From contig NZ_CP049872.1 in assembly GCF_011302915.1 (NCBI RefSeq), positions 930,001 through 994,000 on the forward strand: a stretch of 64,000 bases of DNA, in the 5' to 3' direction. The stretch's first letter is position 1; each line of letters starts with the position of its first letter. The notes under the pieces are model-generated. The model was not told the origin of the DNA and did no database searches. It worked only from the letters and a program-made list of their open reading frames with translations. This stretch comes from Thermomonas sp. HDW16. GTDB taxonomy: Bacteria; Pseudomonadota; Gammaproteobacteria; Xanthomonadales; Xanthomonadaceae. Shown here one piece after another: positions 28,818 to 38,091 of this stretch. The translations under genes were made by a program, and so were the position numbers.

Positions 28818-29513
28818 TCATCCGGTTTCTTTTTTGGCGCGAGCGCCAAAGAGTGCGCTGCCGATACGCACCATGGTCGCACCTTCCTCGATCGCGGGCA
28901 CGAAATCCTCGCTCATGCCCATCGACAGCGTGTCGATGCCGGGGTGTCGCACCTGCAAGCCATCGAAGAGTTTTCGCATCGCATGGAACGCGTCTCGGCG
29001 ACGCGCCATGTCCGCGTGCGGTGCGGGTATCGCCATCAGTCCGCGCAGGTGCAGCCGGGATTCCGCTGCGACGGCATCGGCCAACGCATCGAGGTCTTGC
29101 GGTCGGCAGCCGTGCTTGCTGGTTTCATCGTCGATGTTCACTTGCAGCAACACGTTGAGAGGCGGCAGCCCCGCAGGGCGATGACGGGCGAGGGTCGCGA
29201 CCAGCTTGGGACGGTCGACCGATTGCACCCAGTCGAAGGCACGCGCGGCGGCATCGGCCTTGTTCGATTGCAGGTGACCGATCAGGTGCCACTCCAGCCC
29301 CCGGTCGCGCAGGGCTTCGATCTTGGGCAGGGCTTCCTGCACGTAGTTCTCGCCGAACGCATCCTGACCGGCCCCCGCCAATGCGGCGATTTCTTCCGGG
29401 GTGCGGGTTTTCGAGACCGCTAGCAAGCGGCCGGCATTTGGCCGGCCGGCCGCACGGCTTGCGTTATCCACTGCAAGCAGGATGCCGGCGAACGCTTCAC
29501 GGTACGGGTTCAT
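28818..29513 (-). CDS. YggS/PROSC family PLP-homeostasis protein
   Basis: A 231-residue PLP-binding barrel protein. Lys in LLAVSKTRTPEEI (about residue 36) is the PLP lysine; FGENYVQEALPKIEAL, EWHLIGHLQSNKA and LSMGMSEDF are the family signatures. It has no known catalysis and buffers vitamin B6. The ATG at 29513 (MNPYREAF) is preferred over one ten codons upstream, which would run into the pilT promoter region. Confidence 0.94.
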   Translation of the reverse strand: MNPYREAFAGILLAVDNASRAAGRPNAGRLLAVSKTRTPEEIAALAGAGQDAFGENYVQEALPKIEALRDRGLEWHLIGHLQSNKADAAARAFDWVQSVDRPKLVATLARHRPAGLPPLNVLLQVNIDDETSKHGCRPQDLDALADAVAAESRLHLRGLMAIPAPHADMARRRDAFHAMRKLFDGLQVRHPGIDTLSMGMSEDFVPAIEEGATMVRIGSALFGARAKKETG

Positions 29514-29520
29514 GGGGCCA

Positions 29521-29548
29521 TTGTCGGTCACTGCGGGAGGCATATACT
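29521..29548 (+). promoter_or_regulatory. Predicted promoter upstream of pilT
   Basis: TTGTCG (29521-29526), a 16-bp spacer and TATACT (29543-29548). The start would be near 29555, giving a leader of about 220 nt before the pilT ATG. Confidence 0.5.
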
Positions 29549-29549
29549 G

Positions 29550-29777
29550 CCCACGGCCCCCTGTCTTGGGACAGCGGGTTCAAGGGCGCTGCAGGGAAGC
29601 TGCGCCCGCCGGGCTCTGCCGCTACGGCGTCGGGGTGCTGGCACGCGAGGACGGGACTGCTCCTGAACGGGGCAGGCCCGGAACTCGAAGCGTCGCGGCA
29701 GGGCTGGAACGCCCTGATGCGGTTACGACGACTTGCGCGGCAGGGGAGTGCCGCGCACCACGGGGAGTAGTGCCAAC
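29550..29777 (+). promoter_or_regulatory. Long structured 5' leader of pilT with an SD-mimicking hairpin loop
   Basis: No gene is supported here. The leader holds a 6-bp stem at 29584-29589/29602-29607 and a perfect 9-bp hairpin at 29734-29742/29749-29757 (TGCGCGGCA/TGCCGCGCA) whose loop is GGGGAG. The same hexamer GGGGAG at 29762-29767 is the pilT ribosome binding site. GGA in a hairpin loop plus GGA at the ribosome site is the classical RsmA/CsrA target arrangement; binding is inferred. Confidence 0.45.
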
Positions 29778-30815
29778 ATGGATATCGCTGAACTGCTGGC
29801 GTTTTCGGTCAAGAACAAGGCTTCCGACTTGCACCTGTCGGCGGGATTGCCGCCGATGATCCGCGTCGACGGTGACGTACGCCGTATCAACATCCCGGCC
29901 TTCGACCACAAGCAGGTGCATGCGCTGGTCTACGACATCATGTCGGACAAGCAGCGCCGCGACTACGAGGAATTCCTCGAGGTCGACTTCAGCTTCGAGA
30001 TTCCCGGCTTGGCGCGTTTCCGCGTCAATGCGTTCAACCAGAACCGCGGTGCTGGCGCGGTGTTCCGCACGATTCCATCGCAAGTGTTGACCCTGGAAGA
30101 CCTGGGTTGCCCGCGCATCTTCAAGGAACTGATCGAGCAGCCGCAGGGGTTGATCCTGGTCACCGGCCCGACCGGCTCCGGCAAGTCGACCACGCTGGCG
30201 GCGATGATCGACCACATCAACAAGAACGAATACGGCCACATCCTCTCGGTCGAGGATCCGATCGAATTCGTGCACACCTCGCAGAAGTGCCTGATCAACC
30301 AGCGCGAGGTGCATCGTGATACCCACGGCTTCAACGAAGCCCTGCGAAGCGCGCTACGCGAAGATCCGGACATCATCCTGGTGGGCGAGTTGCGCGACCT
30401 GGAGACCATCCGCCTGGCGTTGACCGCGGCGGAAACGGGCCACCTGGTGTTCGCGACCTTGCATACATCGAGTGCGGCCAAGACCATCGACCGCATCATC
30501 GACGTGTTCCCCGCCGGCGAGAAGCCGATGGTGCGTTCGATGCTGTCCGAATCACTCCGTGCGGTGATTTCCCAGGCGTTGCTGAAGAAAACCGGCGGTG
30601 GCCGCACCGCGGCGTGGGAGATCATGGTCGGCACCCCGGCGATCCGCAACCTGATCCGCGAGGACAAGGTGGCGCAGATGTATTCGGCGATCCAGACCGG
30701 GCAGAACGCCGGCATGATGACCCTCGACCAGCATCTGCAGGATCTGGTCAAGCGCGGCATGGTGCCCAGGCAGCAGGCGCGCGAATACGCCAAGGACAAG
30801 CGCCTGTTCGAATGA
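29778..30815 (+). CDS. pilT: Type IV pilus retraction ATPase PilT
   Basis: A 345-residue hexameric ATPase powering pilus retraction and twitching. Walker A GPTGSGKSTTLAAM (about 130-143), the Asp box SVEDPIEFVH, Walker B REDPDIILVGELRD and the His box ETGHLVFATLHTSS are complete, and AIRNLIRE near the C-terminus corresponds to the retraction motif. The ATG at 29778 begins the canonical MDIAELLAFSVKNKASDLHLS. pilU follows after 46 nt. Confidence 0.96.
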   Translation: MDIAELLAFSVKNKASDLHLSAGLPPMIRVDGDVRRINIPAFDHKQVHALVYDIMSDKQRRDYEEFLEVDFSFEIPGLARFRVNAFNQNRGAGAVFRTIPSQVLTLEDLGCPRIFKELIEQPQGLILVTGPTGSGKSTTLAAMIDHINKNEYGHILSVEDPIEFVHTSQKCLINQREVHRDTHGFNEALRSALREDPDIILVGELRDLETIRLALTAAETGHLVFATLHTSSAAKTIDRIIDVFPAGEKPMVRSMLSESLRAVISQALLKKTGGGRTAAWEIMVGTPAIRNLIREDKVAQMYSAIQTGQNAGMMTLDQHLQDLVKRGMVPRQQAREYAKDKRLFE

Positions 30816-30861
30816 ACGGGATCATGACGAACGGATACGTCGCCGAACAGGAGTCGCACGG

Positions 30862-31992
30862 ATGAGCAGCATCGATTTCACCTCGTTCCTCAAGCTGATG
30901 GCGCACCAGAAGGCATCGGACCTGTTCATCACCGCCGGCATGCCGCCGTCGATGAAAGTGCATGGCAAGCTGAGTCCGGTCACCCAGGCGCCATTAACAC
31001 CGCAGCAGTCCAAGGACCTGGTGCTGAACGTGATGACGCCGCAGCAGCGCGAGGAGTTCGAGAAGACCCACGAATGCAATTTCGCGATCGGCGTGTCCGG
31101 CGTCGGCCGCTTCCGCGTCAGCTGCTTCTACCAGCGCAACCAGGTAGGCATGGTGTTGCGCCGGATCGAAACGCGCATCCCGACCGTGGAAGAACTGAAC
31201 CTGCCGCCGATCATCAAGACGTTGGCGATGACCAAGCGCGGCATCATCATCTTCGTGGGCGCCACCGGTACCGGTAAATCGACCTCGCTGGCGGCGATGA
31301 TCGGTTATCGGAACCAGAACTCGACCGGGCACATCATCACCATCGAGGATCCGATCGAATTCGTGCACAAGCACGATGGCTGCATCATCACCCAGCGTGA
31401 GGTCGGCATCGACACCGACAGCTGGGAAAACGCGCTGAAGAACACCTTGCGCCAGGCCCCGGACGTGATCATGATCGGCGAGGTGCGCACCCGCGAGGGC
31501 ATGGATCACGCCATCGCCTTCGCCGAGACCGGCCACTTGGTGCTGTGCACGCTGCATGCGAACAACGCCAACCAGGCGATGGATCGCATCATCAACTTCT
31601 TCCCGGAAGATCGCCGCAACCAGCTGCTGATGGACTTGTCGTTGAACCTGAAGGGTGTGGTCGCCCAGCAGTTGATTCCAACGCCGGACGGCAAGGCGCG
31701 ACGTGTGGCGATGGAGATCCTACTGGGCACGCCGTTGGTGCAGGACTACATCCGCGACGGTGAGATCCACAAGATCAAGGAAGTGATGAAGGAATCCGTC
31801 CAACTGGGCATGAAGACCTTCGACCAGAGCCTGTTCGAGCTGTACCAGGCCGGCGAGATCAGCTACGAGGATGCGCTGCGCTTCGCCGATTCCTCCAACG
31901 AGGTGCGGCTGCGCATCAAGCTGGCACAGGGCGGCGATGCGTCCACGCTGGCCCAGGGCCTGGATGGCGTCGAGGTTGCGGAAGCGCGCTGA
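30862..31992 (+). CDS. pilU: Type IV pilus ATPase PilU
   Basis: A 376-residue PilT paralogue that assists retraction. Walker A is GATGTGKSTSLAAM, the Asp box TIEDPIEFVHKHDGC and the His box ETGHLVLCTLHANNANQAMDRI are present, and the N-terminus FLKLMAHQKASDLFITAGMPPSMK is typical of PilU. Its position directly after pilT is the normal pairing in Xanthomonadaceae and Pseudomonas. Confidence 0.95.
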   Translation: MSSIDFTSFLKLMAHQKASDLFITAGMPPSMKVHGKLSPVTQAPLTPQQSKDLVLNVMTPQQREEFEKTHECNFAIGVSGVGRFRVSCFYQRNQVGMVLRRIETRIPTVEELNLPPIIKTLAMTKRGIIIFVGATGTGKSTSLAAMIGYRNQNSTGHIITIEDPIEFVHKHDGCIITQREVGIDTDSWENALKNTLRQAPDVIMIGEVRTREGMDHAIAFAETGHLVLCTLHANNANQAMDRIINFFPEDRRNQLLMDLSLNLKGVVAQQLIPTPDGKARRVAMEILLGTPLVQDYIRDGEIHKIKEVMKESVQLGMKTFDQSLFELYQAGEISYEDALRFADSSNEVRLRIKLAQGGDASTLAQGLDGVEVAEAR

Positions 31993-32053
31993 CCTTCGCG
32001 TGCCGCGGCGGTGCCGACGTGCGCCGCCGCACATGGCTCGCTAGAATTGCGGC

Positions 32054-32620
32054 ATGTCGATCGAGTCTTCGCCGCTGTCCAACAACCTGCTGGTGGCGTT
32101 GCCGTCGCTGCATGATCCACATTTTTCGCGCAGCGTGGCGCTGGTCTGCCAGCATGACGGTGACGGCGCCATGGGTGTGGTGGTCAATCGCGCGTCCGAA
32201 TACACCCTGGGCGAGGTGTTGCAGCAGATGGGCATCGCCAGCGACAGCGATGCGCTGCAGTCGCGGGTCGTGCTGGCCGGCGGCCCGGTGCATCCGGAAC
32301 GCGGCTTCGTCCTGCACGATGGCGATCGCGAATGGGATTCCACGCTGGCGGTCGGCGACGGCCTGTACCTGACCACCTCACGAGACGTGCTGGAAGCGTT
32401 GGCGCGTGGCGATGGTCCGGCGCAGGCGGTGGTCGCGCTGGGTTGCGCCGGCTGGGGCGCGGGCCAGCTTGAGCAGGAATTGGTCGAGGACAGCTGGTTG
32501 ATGGTGCCGAACCGTCGCGAGGTGTTGTTCGAACTGCCGCTGGAACAGCGCTGGCAGGCCGCTGCCGGCAGCATTGGCGTCGACCTGGTCAATTTCGCCA
32601 GCCATAGCGGCCACGCATGA
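32054..32620 (+). CDS. YqgE/AlgH family protein
   Basis: A 188-residue protein with the family start [39 protein letters not shown] and [13 protein letters not shown]. The biochemical function of YqgE/AlgH is not established; AlgH has been linked to alginate regulation in Pseudomonas. The next gene, ruvX, overlaps it by four bases, the conserved yqgE-yqgF arrangement. Confidence 0.93.
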   Translation: MSIESSPLSNNLLVALPSLHDPHFSRSVALVCQHDGDGAMGVVVNRASEYTLGEVLQQMGIASDSDALQSRVVLAGGPVHPERGFVLHDGDREWDSTLAVGDGLYLTTSRDVLEALARGDGPAQAVVALGCAGWGAGQLEQELVEDSWLMVPNRREVLFELPLEQRWQAAAGSIGVDLVNFASHSGHA

Positions 32621-33096
32621 ACGAGGCCGCCGACGCGCAACCCGCGATCCGTCGCGACGGCACCGTACTCGGCTTCGATGTCGGTGCGCGCCGGATCGGC
32701 GTAGCGGTGGGCAGCGCGTTCGGTAGCGGTGCGCGCGCGGTAGCGGTAGTCGATGTGCATGCCGGCGGCCCTGACTGGAGCCGGATCGAAGCGTTGCGCC
32801 GCGAATGGCGCCCGGACGGCATGGTGGTCGGCGACCCGATGCGCCTGGACGGCGGCGACCAACCGATCCGCAAGTTCGCGCAAGCCTTCGCCCGCGAGCT
32901 GCGACAACGCACGCGGCTGCCGGTGGTGATGGTCGACGAACGCAACAGCTCGCAGGAGGCGGCGCGCCGCTTCGCCGAGGATCGCGCCGACGGCAAGCGC
33001 AAGCGGCGTGACGCCGAATTGCTGGATGCAGTGGCGGCGGCGATCATCGTCGAACGCTGGCTGGCCTCGCCACAGGATGCAACGGTGATTCCATGA
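32617..33096 (+). CDS. ruvX: Holliday-junction resolvase-like RuvX/YqgF (16S rRNA pre-processing nuclease)
   Basis: A 159-residue RNase H-fold protein. The catalytic aspartate is in [16 protein letters not shown]; the later acidic positions are in [13 protein letters not shown] and [16 protein letters not shown]. Known roles include maturation of the 16S rRNA 5' end. Overlaps yqgE and pyrB by four bases on each side, so the three genes are translationally coupled. Confidence 0.93.
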   Translation: MNEAADAQPAIRRDGTVLGFDVGARRIGVAVGSAFGSGARAVAVVDVHAGGPDWSRIEALRREWRPDGMVVGDPMRLDGGDQPIRKFAQAFARELRQRTRLPVVMVDERNSSQEAARRFAEDRADGKRKRRDAELLDAVAAAIIVERWLASPQDATVIP

Positions 33097-34037
33097 CGCT
33101 CCAACTCGACGGCGACGGCACACTGCGTCACCTGCTCACCCTCGACGGGTTGCCGCGCGAGACGATCGAGAACCTGTTGGTGCGTGCGCAATCGATGACC
33201 GCGGACGCCTATGGCGGCACCGCATTGCGCGGCGTGCTGGCCGGCAAGGCGGTATGCACGCTGTTCTTCGAGCCGTCCACGCGCACCCGTTCCAGCTTTT
33301 CGCTGGCCGCGCAGCGGCTCGGTGCCGACCTGCTGAATTTCGATGCCTCCACCGCCTCCACCACCAAGGGCGAGGCCGACCTCGACACGCTGAAGACGCT
33401 GGAAGCGATGGGCGTGCACGCCTTCGTGATGCGCCACAAGCGCGATGGCGCAGTCGCCGAGCTGGCTGCGGCCGCGCAGCCGGGCACCGTGCTGCTCAAT
33501 GCCGGCGACGGCCGCAGCAACCATCCTACCCAGGGGCTGCTGGACATGCTCACCCTGCGCCAGGCCAAGGGCGAGGATTTCTCGAAACTGAAGGTTGTGA
33601 TCGTCGGCGACGTGAAGCACTCGCGCGTGGCGCGCAGCGACCTGCACGCGTTGCGCGCGCTGGGCTGCGGCGAGATCCGCGTATGCGGTCCAGCCTCGCT
33701 GTTGCCGGACGACGGCACGCTGGATGGCTGCATCGTCGGCGACGATTTCGACGCGATGATCGAAGGCGTGGATGCGGCGATGATGCTGCGCCTGCAGCGC
33801 GAACGCATGGCCGAAGGTCTGGTCGATTCGTTGGAGGACTACCACCGCGACTATGGCCTCGACGCCGTGCGCCTGCGCCATGCCAAGGCGGACGCCATCG
33901 TCATGCATCCCGGGCCGATGAATCGCGGCGTCGAGATCGCCAGCGACGTCGCCGACGGTCCGCAATCGCGCGTGTTGCGCCAGGTGGCTAACGGCGTAGC
34001 GGTACGGATGGCGGTGCTGGAAGCGTTGCTGGCTTAG
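33093..34037 (+). CDS. pyrB: Aspartate carbamoyltransferase catalytic chain
   Basis: A 314-residue enzyme of pyrimidine synthesis. The carbamoyl-phosphate loop FFEPSTRTRSSFSLAAQRLGAD, the aspartate-loop region STTKGE, and HPGPMNRGVEI are intact. Last gene of the yqgE-ruvX-pyrB operon; no pyrI regulatory chain or inactive pyrC follows in this window. The stop overlaps that of the convergent mgtE gene. Confidence 0.96.
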   Translation: MTLQLDGDGTLRHLLTLDGLPRETIENLLVRAQSMTADAYGGTALRGVLAGKAVCTLFFEPSTRTRSSFSLAAQRLGADLLNFDASTASTTKGEADLDTLKTLEAMGVHAFVMRHKRDGAVAELAAAAQPGTVLLNAGDGRSNHPTQGLLDMLTLRQAKGEDFSKLKVVIVGDVKHSRVARSDLHALRALGCGEIRVCGPASLLPDDGTLDGCIVGDDFDAMIEGVDAAMMLRLQRERMAEGLVDSLEDYHRDYGLDAVRLRHAKADAIVMHPGPMNRGVEIASDVADGPQSRVLRQVANGVAVRMAVLEALLA

Positions 34038-35395
34038 CGCAACAGCACCAGCGTCGCCAACCCAAGGAAGGTCAGGAACCCCATCACATCGGTGATGGTG
34101 GTGAGGATCACGCCGCCGGCCAGCGCGGGGTCGAAGCCCATGCGTTTCAGCGTCACCGGCACGAACACGCCGCCCAACGCGGCGAAGCACAGGTTCGCGG
34201 TCAGCGCGATGGCGATCACCGCCGCCAGCGCCGGGTTGCGGAACCACAACAGCACCACGATGCCGAGCAGGGTGCCCAGCACCAGGCCGTTGATCATCGC
34301 CACTCGCACTTCCTTCCACACCAGCGTCGGTACGTTGGACGCGCCGATCTGGCCCAGCGCCAGGCCGCGTACCATCAGCGCCAATACCTGGGTGCCGGCG
34401 TTGCCGCCCATGCCGGCGACGATCGGCATCAGCACGGCGAGCGCGGCGAGTTTCTCGATCGAGCCGGCGAAGCGGTCCACCACGGATGCGGCCAGGAACG
34501 CGGTGCACAGGTTCACGCTGAGCCAGATCAGGCGGTTGCGGAATGCGCGGCGCACCGGCGAGAACAGGTCCTCGTCCTCGTCCAGGCCGGCGGCGCCGAG
34601 GGCCTGGTGCTCGGCCTGCTCGCGGATGATGTCGACCACGTCGTCGATGGTGATGCGGCCGAGCAGCACGTTGCCTTCATCGACCACGGGTGCGGACACC
34701 CAGTCGTGGTCGGAGAACTGGCGGGCCACCGCGTCGGCGGAATCGTTGACGTGGATCGAGGTCAGCGTGTCGTCGATGAGGCGGTTGATCGGCGTGCCCG
34801 GGTCGTGGGTGACCAGATCCTGCAGGGCGACCCAGCCGATCAGGTGATGGCGGCGATTGACCACGTACAGATGGTCGGTGTGGTCTGGCAGTTCGCCGCG
34901 CAGGCGCAGGTAGCGCAGCACCACGTCCACTGTGGTATCGGCGCGCACGGTCACCACGTCCGGGTTCATCAGGCGGCCGGCGCTGTCTTCCTCATAGGAC
35001 AGCACCTGCTCCAGGCGTTCGCGGTTCTCGCGGTCCATCGACTTCAGCACTTCGTCGATGACGGTGTCCGGCAGGTCTTCGACCAGGTCGGCGAGATCGT
35101 CGATGTCGAGGTCTTCGACCGCGGCGACCAGTTCGTCCGGATCCATGTCCGCGATCAGGCCTTCGCGCACCTCGTCGCCGACGTGGACCAGCACCTCGCC
35201 ATCGTCCTCCGGATCGACCAGGCCCCAGACCACGGTGCGCTTACCTGGCGGCAGCGATTCCAGCAGGTTGCCGATCTCCGCCGGTGACAGCGTGTTGACC
35301 AGCCGCCGCACCGGCCCCAAACGACCGCTGTCGAGCGCATCTGAAAGCAGACGCAGCTGACGCGCAGTCTTGTCGTGGCGGACGGCTTCGGCCAT
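34034..35395 (-). CDS. mgtE: Magnesium transporter MgtE
   Basis: A 453-residue channel-type Mg2+ transporter. Order: N-terminal superhelical sensor domain (RLVNTLSPAEIGNLLESLPPGKR, DDLADLVEDLPD), a CBS pair (about 130-260; SAGRLMNPDVVTV, VNRRHHLIGWVAL) and five membrane helices with the pore sequence MPIVAGMGGNAGTQVLALMVRGLALGQI. The ATG at 35395 is preferred over one ten codons upstream. Intracellular Mg2+ gates the family through the N and CBS domains. No M-box RNA is visible upstream. Confidence 0.95.
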   Translation of the reverse strand: MAEAVRHDKTARQLRLLSDALDSGRLGPVRRLVNTLSPAEIGNLLESLPPGKRTVVWGLVDPEDDGEVLVHVGDEVREGLIADMDPDELVAAVEDLDIDDLADLVEDLPDTVIDEVLKSMDRENRERLEQVLSYEEDSAGRLMNPDVVTVRADTTVDVVLRYLRLRGELPDHTDHLYVVNRRHHLIGWVALQDLVTHDPGTPINRLIDDTLTSIHVNDSADAVARQFSDHDWVSAPVVDEGNVLLGRITIDDVVDIIREQAEHQALGAAGLDEDEDLFSPVRRAFRNRLIWLSVNLCTAFLAASVVDRFAGSIEKLAALAVLMPIVAGMGGNAGTQVLALMVRGLALGQIGASNVPTLVWKEVRVAMINGLVLGTLLGIVVLLWFRNPALAAVIAIALTANLCFAALGGVFVPVTLKRMGFDPALAGGVILTTITDVMGFLTFLGLATLVLLR

Positions 35396-35505
35396 TGCGG
35401 CTTCCGGTGGGCGGCGTCGCGGCACGAGGTGCGCGACAGGATCAGGCGTTCATAGTGCGCGCATTATCGCCCGCGGACTCGCGGATGCCCACCCCATGCA
35501 ATGAT

Positions 35506-37236
35506 TCAGTGCATGGCCCGTGTATTCGACGCCAGCCATTGTTCGATACCGGCGCGATCGCGTGCGCGCATCAATGCGGCGGCTTCGTTGCGCAAGGCCG
35601 AGAGGTCGCTGGCGCGGATCGCGCGGCGGACTTCAAGCAGTGTCGCCGGGTGCAGGCTGAGTTCGGTCAGGCCAAGCGCAAGCAGCAGTGGCACGAAGGC
35701 GGCATCGCCGGCAATTTCGCCACACACCGCCACTGGCCGCCCGCGCCTGTGCGCGGTGCGCACCACGTCTCGCAGCAAGCGGATCAGTGCTGGGTGCAAT
35801 GGCGTGTACAAATCGCCTAGTGCCTCGTTGTTGCGGTCGGCGGCGAGCAAGTACTGCACCAGGTCGTTGGTGCCGATCGACAGGAAATCGCAGGCACCGA
35901 TGAAACCGGTCAGCGACAAGGCCGCGGACGGCACCTCGATCATCGCGCCGAGCGGCAACTGCGCGGCGGTCTCGTGGCCTTCGCGATGCACTTCGGCCAG
36001 CGCCTTGTGCAGCATCGCCCGCACGGTGCGCATTTCTTCGGCGCCACTGATCATCGGCACCAGCACGCGAACCGGCCCGTAGCCGGATGCGCGGGCAATC
36101 GCCCGTAGCTGCGTGTGCAACAGGCCATCGCGGGCCAACGACAGGCGGACGCCGCGCAGGCCCAGTGCGGGATTGGGTTCGTCGCGCAGCGCCAGCCCGG
36201 TCTTGTCGGCCTTGTCGGCGCCAAGGTCGAGGGTGCGGATGGTCACCGTGCGCCCGGTCATGCCCAGCACGGCATCGCGATAGGCGCGGAACTGCGTGTC
36301 TTCGTCCGGGATCTCGCGGCTGCCCATGAACAGGAATTCGGTGCGGTACAGGCCCACACCGGCCGCACCCAATGCATGCGCCTCGGCCACGTCTTCGCGC
36401 GATTCGGCGTTCGCCCACAGCTTGATGTCGATGCCGTCCAGGGTACGGCTCGGTTCCCGGCGCAGGCGGTTGAGCTGCTTGCGCTCGCGCTTGACTTCCT
36501 CCACGCGCTTGCGATGTTCGCGCAGATCCTCGGCGTCCGGTTCAAGCACCACCAGGCCAGTGCCGCCATCCATCACCAGCACGTCACCGTCATTGACCTT
36601 CTGCAATGCCTGCGCCGCTCCCACCACCAGCGGCAAATGCAGGCTGCGGGCAAGGATGGCGCTGTGCGAGAGCGCGCTGCCGCCAGCGGTGATCACGCCC
36701 ATCACGCCTTGCGCCTGCAGCTGCGCGAGTTCGGTGGGCGCGATGTTGTCGGTGACCAGGATCTCGCCGGCCACGCCTTGCAGATCGGCCTCGCGACGGT
36801 GCAGCGCGGCATGCAGGCGGCCGATCACCTGGTCGATGTCGTCGATGCGGCTGCGCAGGTAGGGGTCGTCGATCCCGTCGAACACCGCGGCGATGCGGTC
36901 GCGCTGCAGGCGCAGGGCATAGTCGGCGGTGTACAGGCCGGTGCGGATCAGCGCATCGATGCCCTGCAGCAATTCTGGGTCGTCCAGCAGCAATGCGTGC
37001 AGGTCGAGGAATTCGCCGACTTCGTGCGCAAGCGCGCCGTGCAGGCGTTCGCGCAGGGCGTGCATCTCGGCGCGCACGGTGTCGACCGCGGCGTGGATGC
37101 GTTCGAGTTCGGCATCGACCTCGTCCGCGGCGATGCGGGCCTCGTCGACGTCAAGCGCGTGCGGCAGGCGCACGCGTGCCCGTCCAAGCGCGCTGCCACG
37201 TGCGGCGGCGGTGCCGGACAGGACGTGCCGCGTCAT
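35506..37236 (-). CDS. ptsI: Phosphoenolpyruvate-protein phosphotransferase, enzyme I
   Basis: A 576-residue enzyme I that passes phosphate from PEP to HPr. Active-site His191 lies in GGSALSHSAILARS; the PEP-binding barrel has FLFMGSREIPDEDTQFRAY and the AVCGEIAGD cysteine. There is no GAF domain, so this is standard enzyme I rather than PtsP. Its ATG overlaps the HPr stop (TGATG). Together with HPr and an EIIA-like protein, but with no sugar permease nearby, it suggests a regulatory system. Confidence 0.94.
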   Translation of the reverse strand: MTRHVLSGTAAARGSALGRARVRLPHALDVDEARIAADEVDAELERIHAAVDTVRAEMHALRERLHGALAHEVGEFLDLHALLLDDPELLQGIDALIRTGLYTADYALRLQRDRIAAVFDGIDDPYLRSRIDDIDQVIGRLHAALHRREADLQGVAGEILVTDNIAPTELAQLQAQGVMGVITAGGSALSHSAILARSLHLPLVVGAAQALQKVNDGDVLVMDGGTGLVVLEPDAEDLREHRKRVEEVKRERKQLNRLRREPSRTLDGIDIKLWANAESREDVAEAHALGAAGVGLYRTEFLFMGSREIPDEDTQFRAYRDAVLGMTGRTVTIRTLDLGADKADKTGLALRDEPNPALGLRGVRLSLARDGLLHTQLRAIARASGYGPVRVLVPMISGAEEMRTVRAMLHKALAEVHREGHETAAQLPLGAMIEVPSAALSLTGFIGACDFLSIGTNDLVQYLLAADRNNEALGDLYTPLHPALIRLLRDVVRTAHRRGRPVAVCGEIAGDAAFVPLLLALGLTELSLHPATLLEVRRAIRASDLSALRNEAAALMRARDRAGIEQWLASNTRAMH

Positions 37237-37505
37237 CAGCTGTCCTCGTCGAAGCGGCGTTCGAATAGCGCGGCGACTGCGTCGGCGGCTGCCTGTTCGT
37301 CTTCGCCGTCCACCCGCAGCACCACGGTGGATCCCGTTCCGGCGGCCAACAGCATCACGCCCATGATGCTCTTGGCGTTGACCTCGCGACCGCGCGCTTC
37401 GAGGGTGGCCTGGCAGCGGAAGGTGGACAGCAGTTGCACCAGCTTGGCGGTGGCGCGCGCATGCAGGCCTAGGCGGTTGACGATGATCAGGTCGCGTTGG
37501 ATCAC
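37236..37505 (-). CDS. ptsH: Phosphocarrier protein HPr
   Basis: An 89-residue HPr with His15 (NRLGLHARATAKLV) for PEP-dependent phosphorylation and Ser46 (AKSIMGVMLLAAG) for HPr kinase. The start codon is GTG; no ATG is available in frame nearby. It lies 39 nt after the EIIA gene and directly before enzyme I. The kinase for Ser46, hprK, is encoded about 1.5 kb upstream in the same direction. Confidence 0.94.
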   Translation of the reverse strand: MIQRDLIIVNRLGLHARATAKLVQLLSTFRCQATLEARGREVNAKSIMGVMLLAAGTGSTVVLRVDGEDEQAAADAVAALFERRFDEDS

Positions 37506-37544
37506 GGCATCGCCCTCGTGGCTGTCGGTTGCGTGGTGGTCATG

Positions 37545-37937
37545 TCATGCGTCATCAATGATGGCACCGTTGCGTGCGCCAGCGGCGGCGACCGCCGGCA
37601 ATTCGTCCAGGTCCAGGTCGGCATAGTTCATCACCCGCAGCAGCATCGGCAGGCTCAGCGCGGAGACGCGGCGTACCGGTGTGCCGAGGCGGGCGAGCTT
37701 CGTGGCGATATTGCTGGGGGTCGCGCCGTACAGGTCGGTCAGCACCAACACGCCCTGGCCGCCATCGACGCGACGCAGCGCAGCGCTGGCCTGCGGCAGC
37801 AGCGCGTCGACATCGCCATCGAACGGGACTTCGAACGCTGCGGTCGTCAGCGGCAACTGGCGCAGAAGGCGCGTGGCCACCGCGATCAGCGCGTTGCCAA
37901 TGCCTTCATGGGTGATGAGCAGGATGCCGACGGACAT
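37545..37937 (-). CDS. PTS EIIA component, mannose/fructose (EIIA-Man) type
   Basis: A 130-residue protein with the EIIA-Man fold; His10 in GILLITHEGIGNAL is the phosphorylated residue and GVLVLTDLYGATPSN is the second signature. There are no EIIB, EIIC or EIID genes next to it, so it probably has a regulatory role. First gene of the EIIA-HPr-EI unit; a 154-bp gap separates it from rapZ upstream, and I see no clear feature in that gap. Confidence 0.92.
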   Translation of the reverse strand: MSVGILLITHEGIGNALIAVATRLLRQLPLTTAAFEVPFDGDVDALLPQASAALRRVDGGQGVLVLTDLYGATPSNIATKLARLGTPVRRVSALSLPMLLRVMNYADLDLDELPAVAAAGARNGAIIDDA

Positions 37938-38091
37938 GCATGCAAGTTAACAGACGGGAATGACAGTGCGAAAGCGATTCCGAGTTCGATGGGGCCTGCG
38001 GGCGGGGTTCGCTACGTGACTCGATATGTCGCTGTGCAGGCTTCGCACCGCAGGTGCCATCGAACTGTTCCGCGTGCCGAGGATGGTTGGA

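Noticed and set aside
29544..29777. A cyclic-di-GMP (GEMM) riboswitch in the pilT leader
   Set aside because: I looked for the conserved GEMM blocks and did not find them in order; only generic GC-rich hairpins and the GGGGAG loop are present.
34034..35505. An M-box magnesium riboswitch upstream of mgtE
   Set aside because: Only about 110 bp separate mgtE from the neighbouring genes and no M-box conserved blocks are visible.
37938..38091. A gene or small RNA in the 154-bp gap between rapZ and the EIIA gene
   Set aside because: No coding frame with a plausible start, no strong hairpin followed by a T-run and no clear promoter pair could be supported.
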